DNA from: Rossellomorea marisflavi
GTDB taxonomy: Bacteria; Bacillota; Bacilli; Bacillales; Bacillaceae_B
NCBI GenBank assembly: GCA_003667865.1
Contig: CP033051.1
Location: forward strand, 2,692,501-2,756,500
Length of the DNA stretch: 64,000 nucleotides
Direction: 5' to 3'
Shown: positions 53,625-62,892 of the stretch, one piece after another
How positions within the stretch are numbered: position 1 is the first letter of the stretch
Layout: each line of letters begins with the position of its first letter
Position numbers and translations under genes: made by a program
The notes under the pieces: generated by a model
What the model was told of the DNA's origin: nothing
The model's input: only the letters and a program-made list of their open reading frames with translations
The model's database searches: none

Positions 53625-53753
53625 GAATTGATTGGAGCGGAAGGAGCTTGACTCCTGCGGGAGATAGCGGGCAAAGTGAGACCCCACAGCGAAGCGAGGA
53701 GGCTCACTCCCGCCCCGCGGAAAGCAAGCTCCTGGAGCGGAAAGCAATGGACA
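53625..53753 (+). repeat. GC-rich Bacillaceae dispersed repeat, copy 3
   Basis: Contains GAATTGATTGGAGCGGAAGG, GCTTGACTCCTGCGGGAGA, GCGAAGCGAGGAGGCTCACT and CCGCCCCGCGGAAAGCAAGC, in the same order as the copy at 26205. Confidence 0.9.
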
Positions 53754-53777
53754 ACGTATAAGTCCCATTTATGAAAT

Positions 53778-53806
53778 AAAAAAACGCCCTTAAAAGGACG
53801 TTTTAA
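53778..53806 (-). terminator. Terminator after the YczE-type gene
   Basis: AAAACGCCCTT with AAGGACGTTTT (one bulge) and T-run on the minus strand. Confidence 0.8.
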
Positions 53807-53813
53807 ACAAGGT

Positions 53814-54416
53814 TCAAGTAATCCGAGTAATAAACTTCTCAACCCGAGGATAAAAAAGATGTATAAGAGGACCAATAAGAACCGTAACAAGTATCGTCCC
53901 AATCCCAACAGGTCCCCTAAAAACAAGAGCAAATATAAACGCAATAATCTCAGCAACAGTCTTTGAAATACCCATACTTAACCCAAAACGTTTATGAATC
54001 GCAATCATAAGATTATCAATCGGTACAGGTGCAAACTTTGCCTGCAAATAAACAGAAATACCAAATGAAAGAAGCAGTAACCCTACTATAAAGATAAGAA
54101 AACTCATCAGGTATGAGTCTGGAGAAAAACCCTTAAATAATAAAAGCCACATATCAATGCTAAATCCAACAATAAAAATGGTAATCAAAGCATAGAAATC
54201 AGGTTTTCTTTTTAATAGGAGTGCATTAACGGCAATTAATACAATCCCTACAATGACAACCCATGTCCCTACGGTGAACATTAATTTGGATAACCCAACA
54301 TTTAAAGCATCCCATGGGCCAGTACCCACTTCTGATTTTATTGTAAAAGAAACTCCTAAAGATAAAATAATGAGCCCTAACATATAGCTGATAACTCGAT
54401 GTTTAATCCCCTTCAT
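53814..54416 (-). CDS. YczE/YyaS/YitT-family membrane protein
   Basis: A 200-residue protein with about five membrane helices. Family landmarks are SFTIKSEVGTGPWDALNVGLS and AKFAPVPIDNLMIAI. Function in the family is not settled (B. subtilis YczE affects bacillaene or surfactin-related traits). GAGGAGATG lies upstream of the ATG. Single gene unit. Confidence 0.85.
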   Translation of the reverse strand: MKGIKHRVISYMLGLIILSLGVSFTIKSEVGTGPWDALNVGLSKLMFTVGTWVVIVGIVLIAVNALLLKRKPDFYALITIFIVGFSIDMWLLLFKGFSPDSYLMSFLIFIVGLLLLSFGISVYLQAKFAPVPIDNLMIAIHKRFGLSMGISKTVAEIIAFIFALVFRGPVGIGTILVTVLIGPLIHLFYPRVEKFITRIT

Positions 54417-54509
54417 AAAACATCTCCTCGATCCTTTTACTACTTACTATGCAGAATAAATTTATTTTCATACTTATATGAAGGGGAACAATTTATTCCT
54501 ATTGTAAGA

Positions 54510-55418
54510 CTACTGATTAAGTTGTCTCTCTTTAGAGTAGCTTACAATCTTAAATTCATGTTCATTAGTTTGTTGAATAAGAAAATATAGCTTGTTCGTA
54601 CCTTGTTTCAGATTTCCTTTGTACCCTTTTTCTAGTTCAACATAAAACTCACATGAAAACTCAACCTGTGCTTCGGATTTACTCACTTCTTCTAATGAAC
54701 GAACTTCAACCTTTTTTATTCCCTTTTTAAAAGAAGCTGCATGTAATACATTTTCATCGATGATTTGCTCTTGCGCGTTCTCTGTATTTAGTAAAAGATT
54801 ATGAAAGAACAAGTATGCTGGGTTTATGTTAAAGGGAATATCTAAATCAAGGTAGGGCTCGTCTGCTAATCTCCAGCCTTTTTTTGGTTGATATTTAAAA
54901 GAAGCGATGTACATAGCCTTCTCTTCAGTTTCTCCAATTGGTACAATTACGCGATAGAAAGTAATATTATTTTTTGTTTTAATGAATTCCGTTTTTGCTT
55001 CCTGCCAATTTAATAAGGAACCCCCATCTGCTTCGAGCTGTGCGAGTCTCCCATTATGTTTAATAATCTCTCTTTGCTTAATAAAATCAAGTGAGGCTTT
55101 TAATGTGAATGTTTTATTTAGATAACGCAGGATTTCAATTTTTGTATCAATATCCTTAGATAAATATCGATATGTTTTGTTGTTATGATTAAATGTTTGA
55201 TAATCATCCTCTTGATAGTTTCCTCCAGATTGAATATAACTTGCAACTTCTGCGTATCTTGACGCGAGGGTGATAACCTTTTCTGCTGATATGTTGTTTT
55301 GATCCTCGCTCTGCTTCATAATTGATTGTTCTGTAGTAGATGCTTCCACTGGATTCATCATGGGTGCTTGTAACAACAATAAGCTAATACTTGTAAGTAA
55401 AATCATTTTCTTATTCAT
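54510..55418 (-). CDS. IseA-like secreted protein
   Basis: A 302-residue exported protein. The signal peptide runs to about VEA (residue 26). Residues about 45-180 show the pattern ASRYAEVASYIQSGGNYQ, YRYLSKDIDTKIEILRYLNKTFTLKAS and LAQLEADGGSLLNW, which resembles IseA (YoeB), an inhibitor of DL-endopeptidases that protects the wall. The C-terminal 120 residues are an added domain with a beta-rich, NTF2-like look. The ATG at 55418 is chosen for GGAGGAA just upstream. Confidence 0.65.
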   Translation of the reverse strand: MNKKMILLTSISLLLLQAPMMNPVEASTTEQSIMKQSEDQNNISAEKVITLASRYAEVASYIQSGGNYQEDDYQTFNHNNKTYRYLSKDIDTKIEILRYLNKTFTLKASLDFIKQREIIKHNGRLAQLEADGGSLLNWQEAKTEFIKTKNNITFYRVIVPIGETEEKAMYIASFKYQPKKGWRLADEPYLDLDIPFNINPAYLFFHNLLLNTENAQEQIIDENVLHAASFKKGIKKVEVRSLEEVSKSEAQVEFSCEFYVELEKGYKGNLKQGTNKLYFLIQQTNEHEFKIVSYSKERQLNQ

Positions 55419-55618
55419 TACTCGTTCCTCCAATATTTGGTATTATTTATTGAACCATTTATTTGACGATCGTTAAAAGAAATGGTTTCAACTATTTTTT
55501 TATCTTGGTGGCAAAAGTGATGATGGTTAACATCTCTGACAATAAAAGAGAAAATTTTCCTACATGTAAGGTGGATTGAGGGGAAACATAATAGTAAATA
55601 AAATGGGGAGTTACTGTT

Positions 55619-56128
55619 ATGGATAGAATGTTATTTCATGAAATTAATCGATTATCGGGAAGAAATAAAGAGGTTGACCAGTTTTTTGTTTTTATCTCAA
55701 GATACATAAAATATATATTTGCCCTAGTACTAATCATCATGTGGTTTCAAAAACAACCGTATAAAAAAATTGTTTACAACTCTGCCATTTCAGTCGTTGT
55801 GAATGTATGCCTGACAACAGTCGTTAATTGGTTCTACTTTAAACCAAGACCGTACATGCTTCAGAATGTAAATGTCCTAATCCGTTCAAAAAGAAATTCT
55901 GCGTTTCCTAGTAAACACACACTGCTCACTTTTGCAGTTGCTGTTTCAACGTTAATGTATAGAAAAACGATAGGATTCCTTTTGTTATTCGCTTCTTGTC
56001 TGACTGGTTTTTCTAGGATTTGGACAGGTGTACATTATCCATTAGATATTCTAAGTAGTGCTTTTGTTGGCAGCTTCGTAAGTGTATTAGTCAATAGGAT
56101 TTTGATCATGATGAAAATTCAGTCCTAA
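55619..56128 (+). CDS. PAP2-family undecaprenyl-diphosphatase (BcrC-like)
   Basis: A 169-residue membrane phosphatase that recycles the lipid carrier of wall synthesis. The three PAP2 motifs are KPRPY, PSKHT (for PSGH) and RIWTGVHYPLD. About five membrane helices. GGGGAG precedes the ATG. The start DRMLFHEINRLSGRNKEVD is typical of BcrC. Confidence 0.9.
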   Translation: MDRMLFHEINRLSGRNKEVDQFFVFISRYIKYIFALVLIIMWFQKQPYKKIVYNSAISVVVNVCLTTVVNWFYFKPRPYMLQNVNVLIRSKRNSAFPSKHTLLTFAVAVSTLMYRKTIGFLLLFASCLTGFSRIWTGVHYPLDILSSAFVGSFVSVLVNRILIMMKIQS

Positions 56129-56131
56129 AGG

Positions 56132-56163
56132 AAAGAGCATGTGCTTAACCACATGCTCTTTTA
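56132..56163 (+). terminator. Terminator after the PAP2 gene
   Basis: AAAGAGCATGTG/CACATGCTCTTT, 12-bp perfect stem, T-rich end. Confidence 0.9.
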
Positions 56164-56299
56164 AATAGTATAAATATACTGGTAAAAAAACAGGCTTTCT
56201 CTAATTTATTCCGGGGCTTTTATATTATAAATATATGAAATTATTGATATAATCATAGTTATTCTTCGCGTAACCATTACATATGTAAAGGAGTTCAAT

Positions 56300-57280
56300 A
56301 TGCTTCAATCACTAAACCGGTCTTTAGAGAAGCTAATGCCCTTTATTACTCCCACTGCTGTCGTTTTTGGTGTCCTTTTGGAAAGCTTTTTAAAAGGGTA
56401 CTCTGCAATTGTTCCTTGGGTTTTCGCCTTTATGACTTTTTCCGGAAGTATTAGTTCAAACTTTTCTTCAATTAGAAAAGCATTTGTAAATCCATTACCG
56501 CTACTTGTTGCAATGTTTGTGTTGCATTTTATTATGCCAGTATGGGCGTTTGGAGCGGGAAGCCTCATGTTCTCAGACGATCGTCTTACCGTAACAGGGC
56601 TTATTCTTGCTACCGTCATTCCAACGGGTATTACGAGCTTTGTTTGGGTGTCTATTCATAAAGGGAATATAGGATTAGCACTATCAATTATCTTAATTGA
56701 TACAATACTGTCACCTTTTATCGTCCCTGCAAGCCTTTCTCTTATTGTAGGAGAAAAAGTGGAATTAGATATCTTGAGTATTATGAATGGACTGCTACTT
56801 ATGGTAGTAATTCCGTCTCTAATTGGCATGACTCTGAATCATCTAACAAAGGGAAACATTAAAGAATCGTGGGGACCAAGGCTTTCCCCTTTTACTAAGA
56901 TAGGTATTGGAATTGTTGTTTCTATTAATAGTGCAGCAGTCGCACCGTATCTTCGTGATTTCTCGTGGAAGTTACTATGGATTGCACTTACTGTTTTAGT
57001 AATTGCAATTTTTGGGTATGTATGTGCTTGGGTTATTGGAGTGATATTAAAACTCGAAAGAATCAATATTGTAACGTTACTATTTACTGGTGGAATGAGA
57101 AATATAAGTGCAGGAGCCGTTATTGCAGTCCAATATTTCCCATCAGCTGTTGCTGTTCCCGTAGTGATAGGGATGCTTTTTCAACAAGTTTTAGCAGCAC
57201 TGTTTGGAGCTCTCTTTTCAAGATTGGGTAATATTGGATTAAGAAAAAACGAGAGTAATGAGAAAAGGGTGAGTACATGA
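56300..57280 (+). CDS. Bile acid:sodium symporter-family transporter
   Basis: A 326-residue protein with nine or ten membrane segments of the BASS family (LILATVIPTGITSFVWVSIHKGNIGLALSIILIDTILSPF is the conserved first crossover region). Substrate unknown; bacterial members move organic acids such as pantoate with Na+. AAAGGAG precedes the ATG. It overlaps mug by four bases (ATGA). Confidence 0.88.
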   Translation: MLQSLNRSLEKLMPFITPTAVVFGVLLESFLKGYSAIVPWVFAFMTFSGSISSNFSSIRKAFVNPLPLLVAMFVLHFIMPVWAFGAGSLMFSDDRLTVTGLILATVIPTGITSFVWVSIHKGNIGLALSIILIDTILSPFIVPASLSLIVGEKVELDILSIMNGLLLMVVIPSLIGMTLNHLTKGNIKESWGPRLSPFTKIGIGIVVSINSAAVAPYLRDFSWKLLWIALTVLVIAIFGYVCAWVIGVILKLERINIVTLLFTGGMRNISAGAVIAVQYFPSAVAVPVVIGMLFQQVLAALFGALFSRLGNIGLRKNESNEKRVST

Positions 57281-57777
57281 AGCCAATACCTGATCACTTG
57301 GAAAAAAACTTAGATATTCTATTCATTGGTTTTAATCCTAGTGTGATGTCAGGAGAAACAGGACATCACTTTGCAAACCCAACTAACCGATTCTGGAAAA
57401 TTCTATATCATTCGGGTTTAACGCCTAGTTTATATACCACTGAAAAAGATCGAGACCTATTGACACTTGGGTATGGGTTAACCAACATCGTTGCACGACC
57501 AACAAAGGATGCTTCCGAAATAACAAAGGAAGAGTATGAAAAAGGCAGAATCATACTGGAAGAAAAACTTCAGTACTATAAACCAAAAGTTGCTTGCTTT
57601 GTTGGTAAAGGTGTCTATCAGCAGTTTGCCAAACAAAAACAAGTTCCATGGGGGAAACAAGAAAAATCTGTTATTGAAGATGTTACGGATTTTGTTGCTC
57701 CATCTTCTAGCGGGCTAGTTCGAATGAAGCTCGATGAAATTGTCAATATATATAAAGAACTAAAGGTCCGCCCTTGA
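57277..57777 (+). CDS. mug: Mug/TDG-type mismatch-specific DNA glycosylase
   Basis: A 166-residue enzyme that removes uracil or thymine opposite guanine. The motif GFNPSVMSGETGHHFANPTNRFW carries the active-site Asn of Mug, and PSSSGLVRM is the second signature. Translation is coupled to the upstream transporter by an ATGA overlap. Confidence 0.9.
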   Translation: MKPIPDHLEKNLDILFIGFNPSVMSGETGHHFANPTNRFWKILYHSGLTPSLYTTEKDRDLLTLGYGLTNIVARPTKDASEITKEEYEKGRIILEEKLQYYKPKVACFVGKGVYQQFAKQKQVPWGKQEKSVIEDVTDFVAPSSSGLVRMKLDEIVNIYKELKVRP

Positions 57778-57792
57778 GGGACGGACCTTTGA
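57762..57792 (+). terminator. Terminator overlapping the mug stop
   Basis: AAAGGTCCGCCC with GGGACGGACCTTT; the TGA stop is in the loop region. Confidence 0.85.
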
Positions 57793-57839
57793 TTAAAATG
57801 AAGAAGGAATACACGTTTCTTTTAGATACAAAGTATAGC

Positions 57840-58232
57840 TTAAAAACCATAAGGTGTAACATTTATCGGATAAGGAGTTTGAGAATAACCATATGATTGA
57901 TAAGGGTTTGGAGCAGTGTATGGACTGTTAAGTGATTGATTATATAATGCAGGTTGACCATAAACACTATATTGATTATAACCAGGTGTTACGAATGGAG
58001 ATGTAGGATTGAAACCAAATCCTGGTCCCCCTGTTGGGCCCACTTGATAAGGTCCATATACAAGTCCTGGTCCATATCCTGAACCCAGATTGTTATTTGT
58101 CATGATTGGAGGTTTGAAGCCTTGTTGTGGTAGATAACCATAAGTAGGTCCATAAGGTGTAGAAGGTGAATATTGATAAGATCCATTCATTGGTGTCCCA
58201 GCATAAGGGGTCATTGTTGGTTGATTTCTCAA
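57840..58232 (-). CDS. Tyr/Pro/Gly-rich coat-like protein
   Basis: A 130-residue low-complexity protein (Pro, Tyr, Gly, Ser, Asn, Gln), e.g. PYGPTYGYLPQQG and PYQVGPTGGPGFGF. No signal peptide or domain. Composition is like spore coat or inner-crust proteins; this is inference. TTG at 58230-58232 with AAAGGATGG, or ATG 58214, may start it. Confidence 0.65.
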   Translation of the reverse strand: MRNQPTMTPYAGTPMNGSYQYSPSTPYGPTYGYLPQQGFKPPIMTNNNLGSGYGPGLVYGPYQVGPTGGPGFGFNPTSPFVTPGYNQYSVYGQPALYNQSLNSPYTAPNPYQSYGYSQTPYPINVTPYGF

Positions 58233-58381
58233 ATGTAATCCATCCTTTCATATTAGAACTCTCACATTCCAATATAAAGTATGGGATTGATCCATGATAT
58301 ATGCACAAAATTGGTGTTTCTAAGGGTATTCTATCTAGTGTGAATTGAAAAGAACCGACACAAACAGTCGGTTCATACTTG

Positions 58382-58561
58382 TTATAACTTTTGCTTTGTG
58401 CCACGAGTATACTCCGAATAAGCCTTCCATGCTTTAGGATTTGGTCCTGCCTCTTCATTCGAATCAGCATCTTCAGGTCCTGCAGGGTATGCTCGTTCAA
58501 GAGCATCAGCAATTCTAGATAGTTGATGAATGAATTCATGTGTTTGCTGTTCATTAAACAT
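58382..58561 (-). CDS. Hypothetical small protein, 59 residues
   Basis: Starts MFNEQQTHEFIHQLSRIADALERAY, a helix, then an acidic linker and a basic tail TRGTKQKL. A strong GGGGGGA lies before the ATG at 58561. Not recognised. It is 28 bases after the metallo-beta-lactamase-fold gene, in the same direction. Confidence 0.6.
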   Translation of the reverse strand: MFNEQQTHEFIHQLSRIADALERAYPAGPEDADSNEEAGPNPKAWKAYSEYTRGTKQKL

Positions 58562-58589
58562 AAAATCCCCCCTAAATGTAGTAATAATT

Positions 58590-59399
58590 TTATTTCTTAT
58601 TTGCTGGTATCTCATTATCAGCAAAGTTTTCAGCAAGTCTTTTTAAATTTGTTACGAGCTCATCATCTGCCATTGGTAAACCATGCCCAGTAATGGCTAC
58701 AACAGGTTCTAGAGCAGAAAGCTTTTTAACAGAATCCCATGCGGCGTACCAATCCGTGGTGAAATATGCAGGAGGTCCGTGCATTTCTTGTTTTTGTGTA
58801 AGGACTTCATATAGCTTTTCTTGTTCTACTGTAATAAAAGCATCCCCTGAAATCATTGCTTTATCATGTTCGCGGAAAAGTGAAATGTGACCAGGAGTAT
58901 GCCCTGGAGTATGGATGTATTTCCAGTCAGGGAGGATTGGAATGTTACCATCCTCCGGTAATACAGTAAGATTTCCAGAGATATCAATGCCATGTCTAGG
59001 GAACATATTTGACATTTTGGCAACTAACCCTTCATCTGCTTTCGTATTCGGGGGAGGATAGCTACTGTTGCCAGTTAGATATGGCTCTTCCAATTTGTGA
59101 GCATAGACTGGAACATCCCATTTTTTTAATAGTCCTTCTAATGCTCCGACATGGTCAAAATGGCCGTGAGTCAGTATGATTCCTTTTAGTTTACATCCTT
59201 CACCGAAACGTTCTTCAGCCTTCTGAATAATCATCTCTTCTGTCTTTGGCATACCTGCATCTACTAATACGAATTCTTCGGATTCCTTTGGGTTGCCAAT
59301 CATGGCAATATTCACGATTTGAATATTAACACAGTATAAGTCAGGAAGAACTTCAATTCCCATACCACTCGTTATGGATGTCATAGGCATTTTATTCAT
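58590..59399 (-). CDS. Metallo-beta-lactamase-fold hydrolase
   Basis: A 269-residue protein with THGHFDHVG (HxHxDH zinc motif at about 78-84), HTPGHTPGHI, SGDAFI and the terminal TGHGLP histidine. It is of the glyoxalase II-like group, distinct from the gene at 27223. Substrate unknown. GGGGGTAACC lies before the ATG. Confidence 0.87.
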   Translation of the reverse strand: MNKMPMTSITSGMGIEVLPDLYCVNIQIVNIAMIGNPKESEEFVLVDAGMPKTEEMIIQKAEERFGEGCKLKGIILTHGHFDHVGALEGLLKKWDVPVYAHKLEEPYLTGNSSYPPPNTKADEGLVAKMSNMFPRHGIDISGNLTVLPEDGNIPILPDWKYIHTPGHTPGHISLFREHDKAMISGDAFITVEQEKLYEVLTQKQEMHGPPAYFTTDWYAAWDSVKKLSALEPVVAITGHGLPMADDELVTNLKRLAENFADNEIPANKK

Positions 59400-59667
59400 T
59401 GGTTACCCCCTAATGCATTCCTATTTACCAATATAGTATTTGTAAATAAATGAAATTTATTAAGACATATTACGTTAAATTCATTTCTTTGTAATGGCCT
59501 ATAGATACAAAAAATATTCTGCTTACATCGATATAAGAAATTAAGTTAAAACTTTATCGGGTTCGAACGATGTCGAAATGTGTAGATTAATTATATTATT
59601 TGTAGTATTTTTGCGTGTCGATTTGATATAATTACATTATTATGAGTTTCATAGAAGGGGTGGGAAG

Positions 59668-60675
59668 ATGGAGAACATAAAACAGAATCAATCACGGACC
59701 ATTATATTTATCACGATATTAATTGCTTTTGTTATCATATGTACCCTTCTATTCAAATCAAATGGGATCTTACAACAAAATGAAGTATTAGGAGATACCA
59801 AAGAGGTAAAAGTTGCTATTCTTACGTCTGATGTTATTACAGATCAGAGTTGGGGGAGCTTAGCTTATAAAGGTAAATTAAAAATTCTAGAAAAATTTCC
59901 AGCTAATGTGGAATTACTTAGTGAAATAAATACAGAAGAACTTATGGAAGACTCTGTTTTATCACAAATAGAGCAGGGTGCTTCAATTATTATTGGACAT
60001 GGGAGAGAATTTTCCGATGTTTTTACAAAGGTTTCACCCAATTATCCAGAGGTGAAATTTGTTACAGTTCATGGTGAGGCAACATACTCTAATCAAGCTG
60101 TTTACACTTTTCATCAAGGTGATATTGAGTATTTTGCGGCTTTAGCAGCTTCATTGAAAACAAAAACAAAAAAAATAGGAATTCTAGAACCAACGGATAC
60201 AAGTAAGAAGAATCCTGAGTTTGGATTAGCTCTTTCTTTCTATCTGCCTGAAGCAACTTTATTTTATGAAGTTGTTGGAAGTCGGGACGATGGAACAAAA
60301 GCACTCAAGCAATTAGATAATTTATTGGCAAAAGGTGTAGATGTTGTATATACAAAAGGGAATTCCTATAATCAGGATGTTATTCATTATGCAAAAGAAA
60401 AAGGAGTCATGGTTATTGGCTATTTAGACAATCAATCTTATATGGCCAAAAATGTTGTGCTTACATCTGTTGTAAATGATGTCTCTGAAGTGTATGTATC
60501 GATAATGGAGGATTTCTTTAGTGATGACGGAATTCCTTCTGGAAAAGTAATGCTTAACCGCTCGGATGGAGTTTATGAACTTTCACCATTTGGTCCTATG
60601 TTTACAAATGAAGAAATCCGATATATAAAGTCTGAAATGAAGAAATTTGACAAAGGTGAACGGACGTTTCAATAG
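59668..60675 (+). CDS. BMP-domain (PnrA/Med-like) membrane-anchored protein
   Basis: A 335-residue protein: one N-terminal membrane helix (about 11-30), then a nucleoside-binding-protein fold of the BMP/Med family (VAILTSDVITDQSWGSLAYKGK, FHQGDIEYFAALAASLKTKTKKIGIL, GVDVVYTKGNSYNQDVI). No lipobox. No ABC transporter genes follow; the next gene is a histidine kinase, so it may sense a ligand for signalling rather than transport. Confidence 0.85.
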   Translation: MENIKQNQSRTIIFITILIAFVIICTLLFKSNGILQQNEVLGDTKEVKVAILTSDVITDQSWGSLAYKGKLKILEKFPANVELLSEINTEELMEDSVLSQIEQGASIIIGHGREFSDVFTKVSPNYPEVKFVTVHGEATYSNQAVYTFHQGDIEYFAALAASLKTKTKKIGILEPTDTSKKNPEFGLALSFYLPEATLFYEVVGSRDDGTKALKQLDNLLAKGVDVVYTKGNSYNQDVIHYAKEKGVMVIGYLDNQSYMAKNVVLTSVVNDVSEVYVSIMEDFFSDDGIPSGKVMLNRSDGVYELSPFGPMFTNEEIRYIKSEMKKFDKGERTFQ

Positions 60676-60710
60676 GATGCAATCATACCGTTAAAGGAGG
60701 AGGAAATGGT

Positions 60711-62546
60711 ATGAGAAAGCTTACAAAACACTTATCGTTTCGAAGCAAGATCTTATCCATATTCCTCTTAATTACTGTGATTTTAAGTGGTTTTTCTTTG
60801 ATTCTTGTACAATCAATTGATGATATGGATATGGTAAGCAAAAAAATTAAAAATCAGAATATTCCCGAAATGGTTTGGCTGACTCATTGGCAAGAAGAAT
60901 TACAAGTAAGAGAGTACATGGTAACAAGCTTTGTTTCAAATGAATTTTGTTGTAACTTTGTCAATTCATATAAATCGTATAAAACAGATGAATATAATAG
61001 GCTTCTACTTGAACAAGGAGAAGTTCCAAAAGAGTTAGAACCAATTAAGCTGAAGCTTGATTTGTTAGATTTTCATATAATGAATAATACTCACGGATTC
61101 CTTATTAACGATGATCATGAGGGAGCAAAAAGATATATTTCAAATTATTATCTACCCCAACTACATCAGTTAATGAAAGAAATTAGTGAGGCTAAAGATC
61201 AAACATATGCTTCACTTACAGATCATTCCAACAGAATATCATCAATCATACATCATTCATTAATCTTACTGTTAATTATAACAATTATGGCCCTAATTCT
61301 TTCAATTATTGCATCTATTAAAATAAGCAGCTCGGTTACTAGTCCGATGGAAAATATGATCCAACGAGTTGATGCTATAGCGAATGGTCAATACGGACTC
61401 ACGATTCCTGAATCCAATCAATTGGAAATTAGACAACTAACACAATCCATTAACAGTATGTCTCAAAAATTAAGTGATTCCTTTAATACAATCCTTACGG
61501 CTAAGACATATAGAGAACAAATATTAAATTCTCTGCCAGTCGGAGTTATAACGATAGATGATGAAATAGTAGAAGTGAATTTAAATACATCAGCCATGAC
61601 TCTTCTTAAAGTAGATAAGGATGATGTAAAGAGCATTATTAGCAAAGATGAATTCAGTGAAAATGAAAGGTTTTGGAAAATTTTATCTTCTAGAGGTAAC
61701 TATCAAAATGTAAAAATTCCCTTTACTCTTCAAGAAGAAACGAAACAGTTATTAGTATCCCAATCTGAGCTGTTAAATCAAGATTTAAGAGTAATTGGTC
61801 GTATTTTTTATTTTATTGACATAACGGAAACGTCTGAGCTTGAAAGAAGAATACAGCAATCTGAAAAACTTGCATTAGTTGGAGAAATCTCTGCAGGTGC
61901 AGCTCATGAAATCCGCAATCCTTTGGCAGTTATTCATGGATTTATGTCTTTAATGGACAAGAGTTTCACTAGCGTTGAAAGAGAAAAGTTCCACTTGCCA
62001 TTATTACTTAAGGAGCTAGAGCGAATTAATTCGATTATTGAAGAAATGCTCATGCTTTCAAAGCCGACTGCACCAATAGTAGAGGAAGTTTATTTACAGG
62101 ACATAGTCGAAGATATTCTCCCTCTATTACAGCAGACCATAGAGAACCAAGATGTTCACTTTTTTATAAATCTAGAACACACCGCTCTATGTATGGATCC
62201 AAAACAAATGAAGCAAGTGTTTCATAACTTAATACGCAATAGCGTTGAGGCTATGAAAGGTAAGGGGAATATCTCTATAACCTCAAGTTCTAGTCTGGAT
62301 AAATGTGAGTATTATGTGTTTATCGAGGATAATGGTCCTGGTATTCCTAAAGAGGTAGTTTCATCAATTTTTGAACCTTTTACAAGCTCTAAGGAACAAG
62401 GAACTGGTTTAGGTTTAACGATTGTTCAAAGAATTCTTGAGAACCATAAGGGAAGTATATCAATTCATAAAACATCCAATGGAGGTACTGTTATGAAGTT
62501 AACATTACCACTCCCTCAGAGAATAATAGATGACTATACAGAATAA
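60711..62546 (+). CDS. Sensor histidine kinase paired with the BMP protein
   Basis: A 611-residue kinase: membrane helices about 13-33 and 183-206 flank an extracellular domain; HAMP about 207-260; PAS-like about 265-380; phosphorylated His399 in AGAAHEIRNPLAVIHG; ATPase motifs NLIRNSVEAM (N-box), EDNGPGIP (G1) and GTGLGLTI (G2). No response regulator is adjacent, typical of Spo0A-phosphorelay kinases. 35 bases separate it from the BMP gene. GGAGGAGG precedes the ATG. Confidence 0.92.
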   Translation: MRKLTKHLSFRSKILSIFLLITVILSGFSLILVQSIDDMDMVSKKIKNQNIPEMVWLTHWQEELQVREYMVTSFVSNEFCCNFVNSYKSYKTDEYNRLLLEQGEVPKELEPIKLKLDLLDFHIMNNTHGFLINDDHEGAKRYISNYYLPQLHQLMKEISEAKDQTYASLTDHSNRISSIIHHSLILLLIITIMALILSIIASIKISSSVTSPMENMIQRVDAIANGQYGLTIPESNQLEIRQLTQSINSMSQKLSDSFNTILTAKTYREQILNSLPVGVITIDDEIVEVNLNTSAMTLLKVDKDDVKSIISKDEFSENERFWKILSSRGNYQNVKIPFTLQEETKQLLVSQSELLNQDLRVIGRIFYFIDITETSELERRIQQSEKLALVGEISAGAAHEIRNPLAVIHGFMSLMDKSFTSVEREKFHLPLLLKELERINSIIEEMLMLSKPTAPIVEEVYLQDIVEDILPLLQQTIENQDVHFFINLEHTALCMDPKQMKQVFHNLIRNSVEAMKGKGNISITSSSSLDKCEYYVFIEDNGPGIPKEVVSSIFEPFTSSKEQGTGLGLTIVQRILENHKGSISIHKTSNGGTVMKLTLPLPQRIIDDYTE

Positions 62547-62892
62547 GTTAGAGCTTACATGGTCACTTATAGTAAGCCAAAAATGAAAAAGGTGTTTCAA
62601 GTTGGACAACTGCTTCATAACCGTTATGGAACGGAAATGAAGTATTGTGTAACTGTAGAAACATCTTTTTCATTTGTTCTTTTCGTAAAGATGTTACTAT
62701 AAACGCCTTTTTAGAACAAAGTAAAATGGAGCGGAGAGAAAGGTATATATCTGGTTTCAAGTACTTCAAAAGGTATTAAACGTATATCCTAAAAATCATT
62801 CATTTATCATGAAATTGATTTGTTCAAAAAATCTAATTTCTAAACTTCAAACTGTTGGAATATGTTTGTAAAAAAGATAATGGGGGATTACC
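62547..62892. other. 346-base gap with a long hairpin
   Basis: Contains the 95-nt stem-loop described separately, then AT-rich sequence up to the cyclase start. No gene supported. Confidence 0.7.
62581..62675. repeat. 95-nt near-perfect hairpin
   Basis: AATGAAAAAGGTGTTTC (62582-62598) pairs with 62658-62674 (16 of 17); inside, ACAA/TTGT, TGCTTCAT/ATGAAGTA and CCGTT/AACGG continue the helix to a 4-nt loop. It may be a MITE-like repeat unit, a structured RNA, or an unusually long terminator for the kinase gene. Confidence 0.65.

Larger units (their letters stand above)
53320..53813. other. 490-base gap with a full dispersed repeat
   Basis: AT-rich sequence, the repeat copy at 53625-53753 and the terminator at 53778-53806. 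No gene supported. Confidence 0.7.

Noticed and set aside
53468..53956. A Leu/Arg-rich 162-codon frame on the minus strand
   Set aside because: It runs through the dispersed repeat and the out-of-frame end of the YczE-type gene; composition is an artefact.
58093..58554. A 153-codon frame on the minus strand
   Set aside because: It overlaps the better-supported 59-residue and Tyr/Pro-rich genes in other frames and has no family features.
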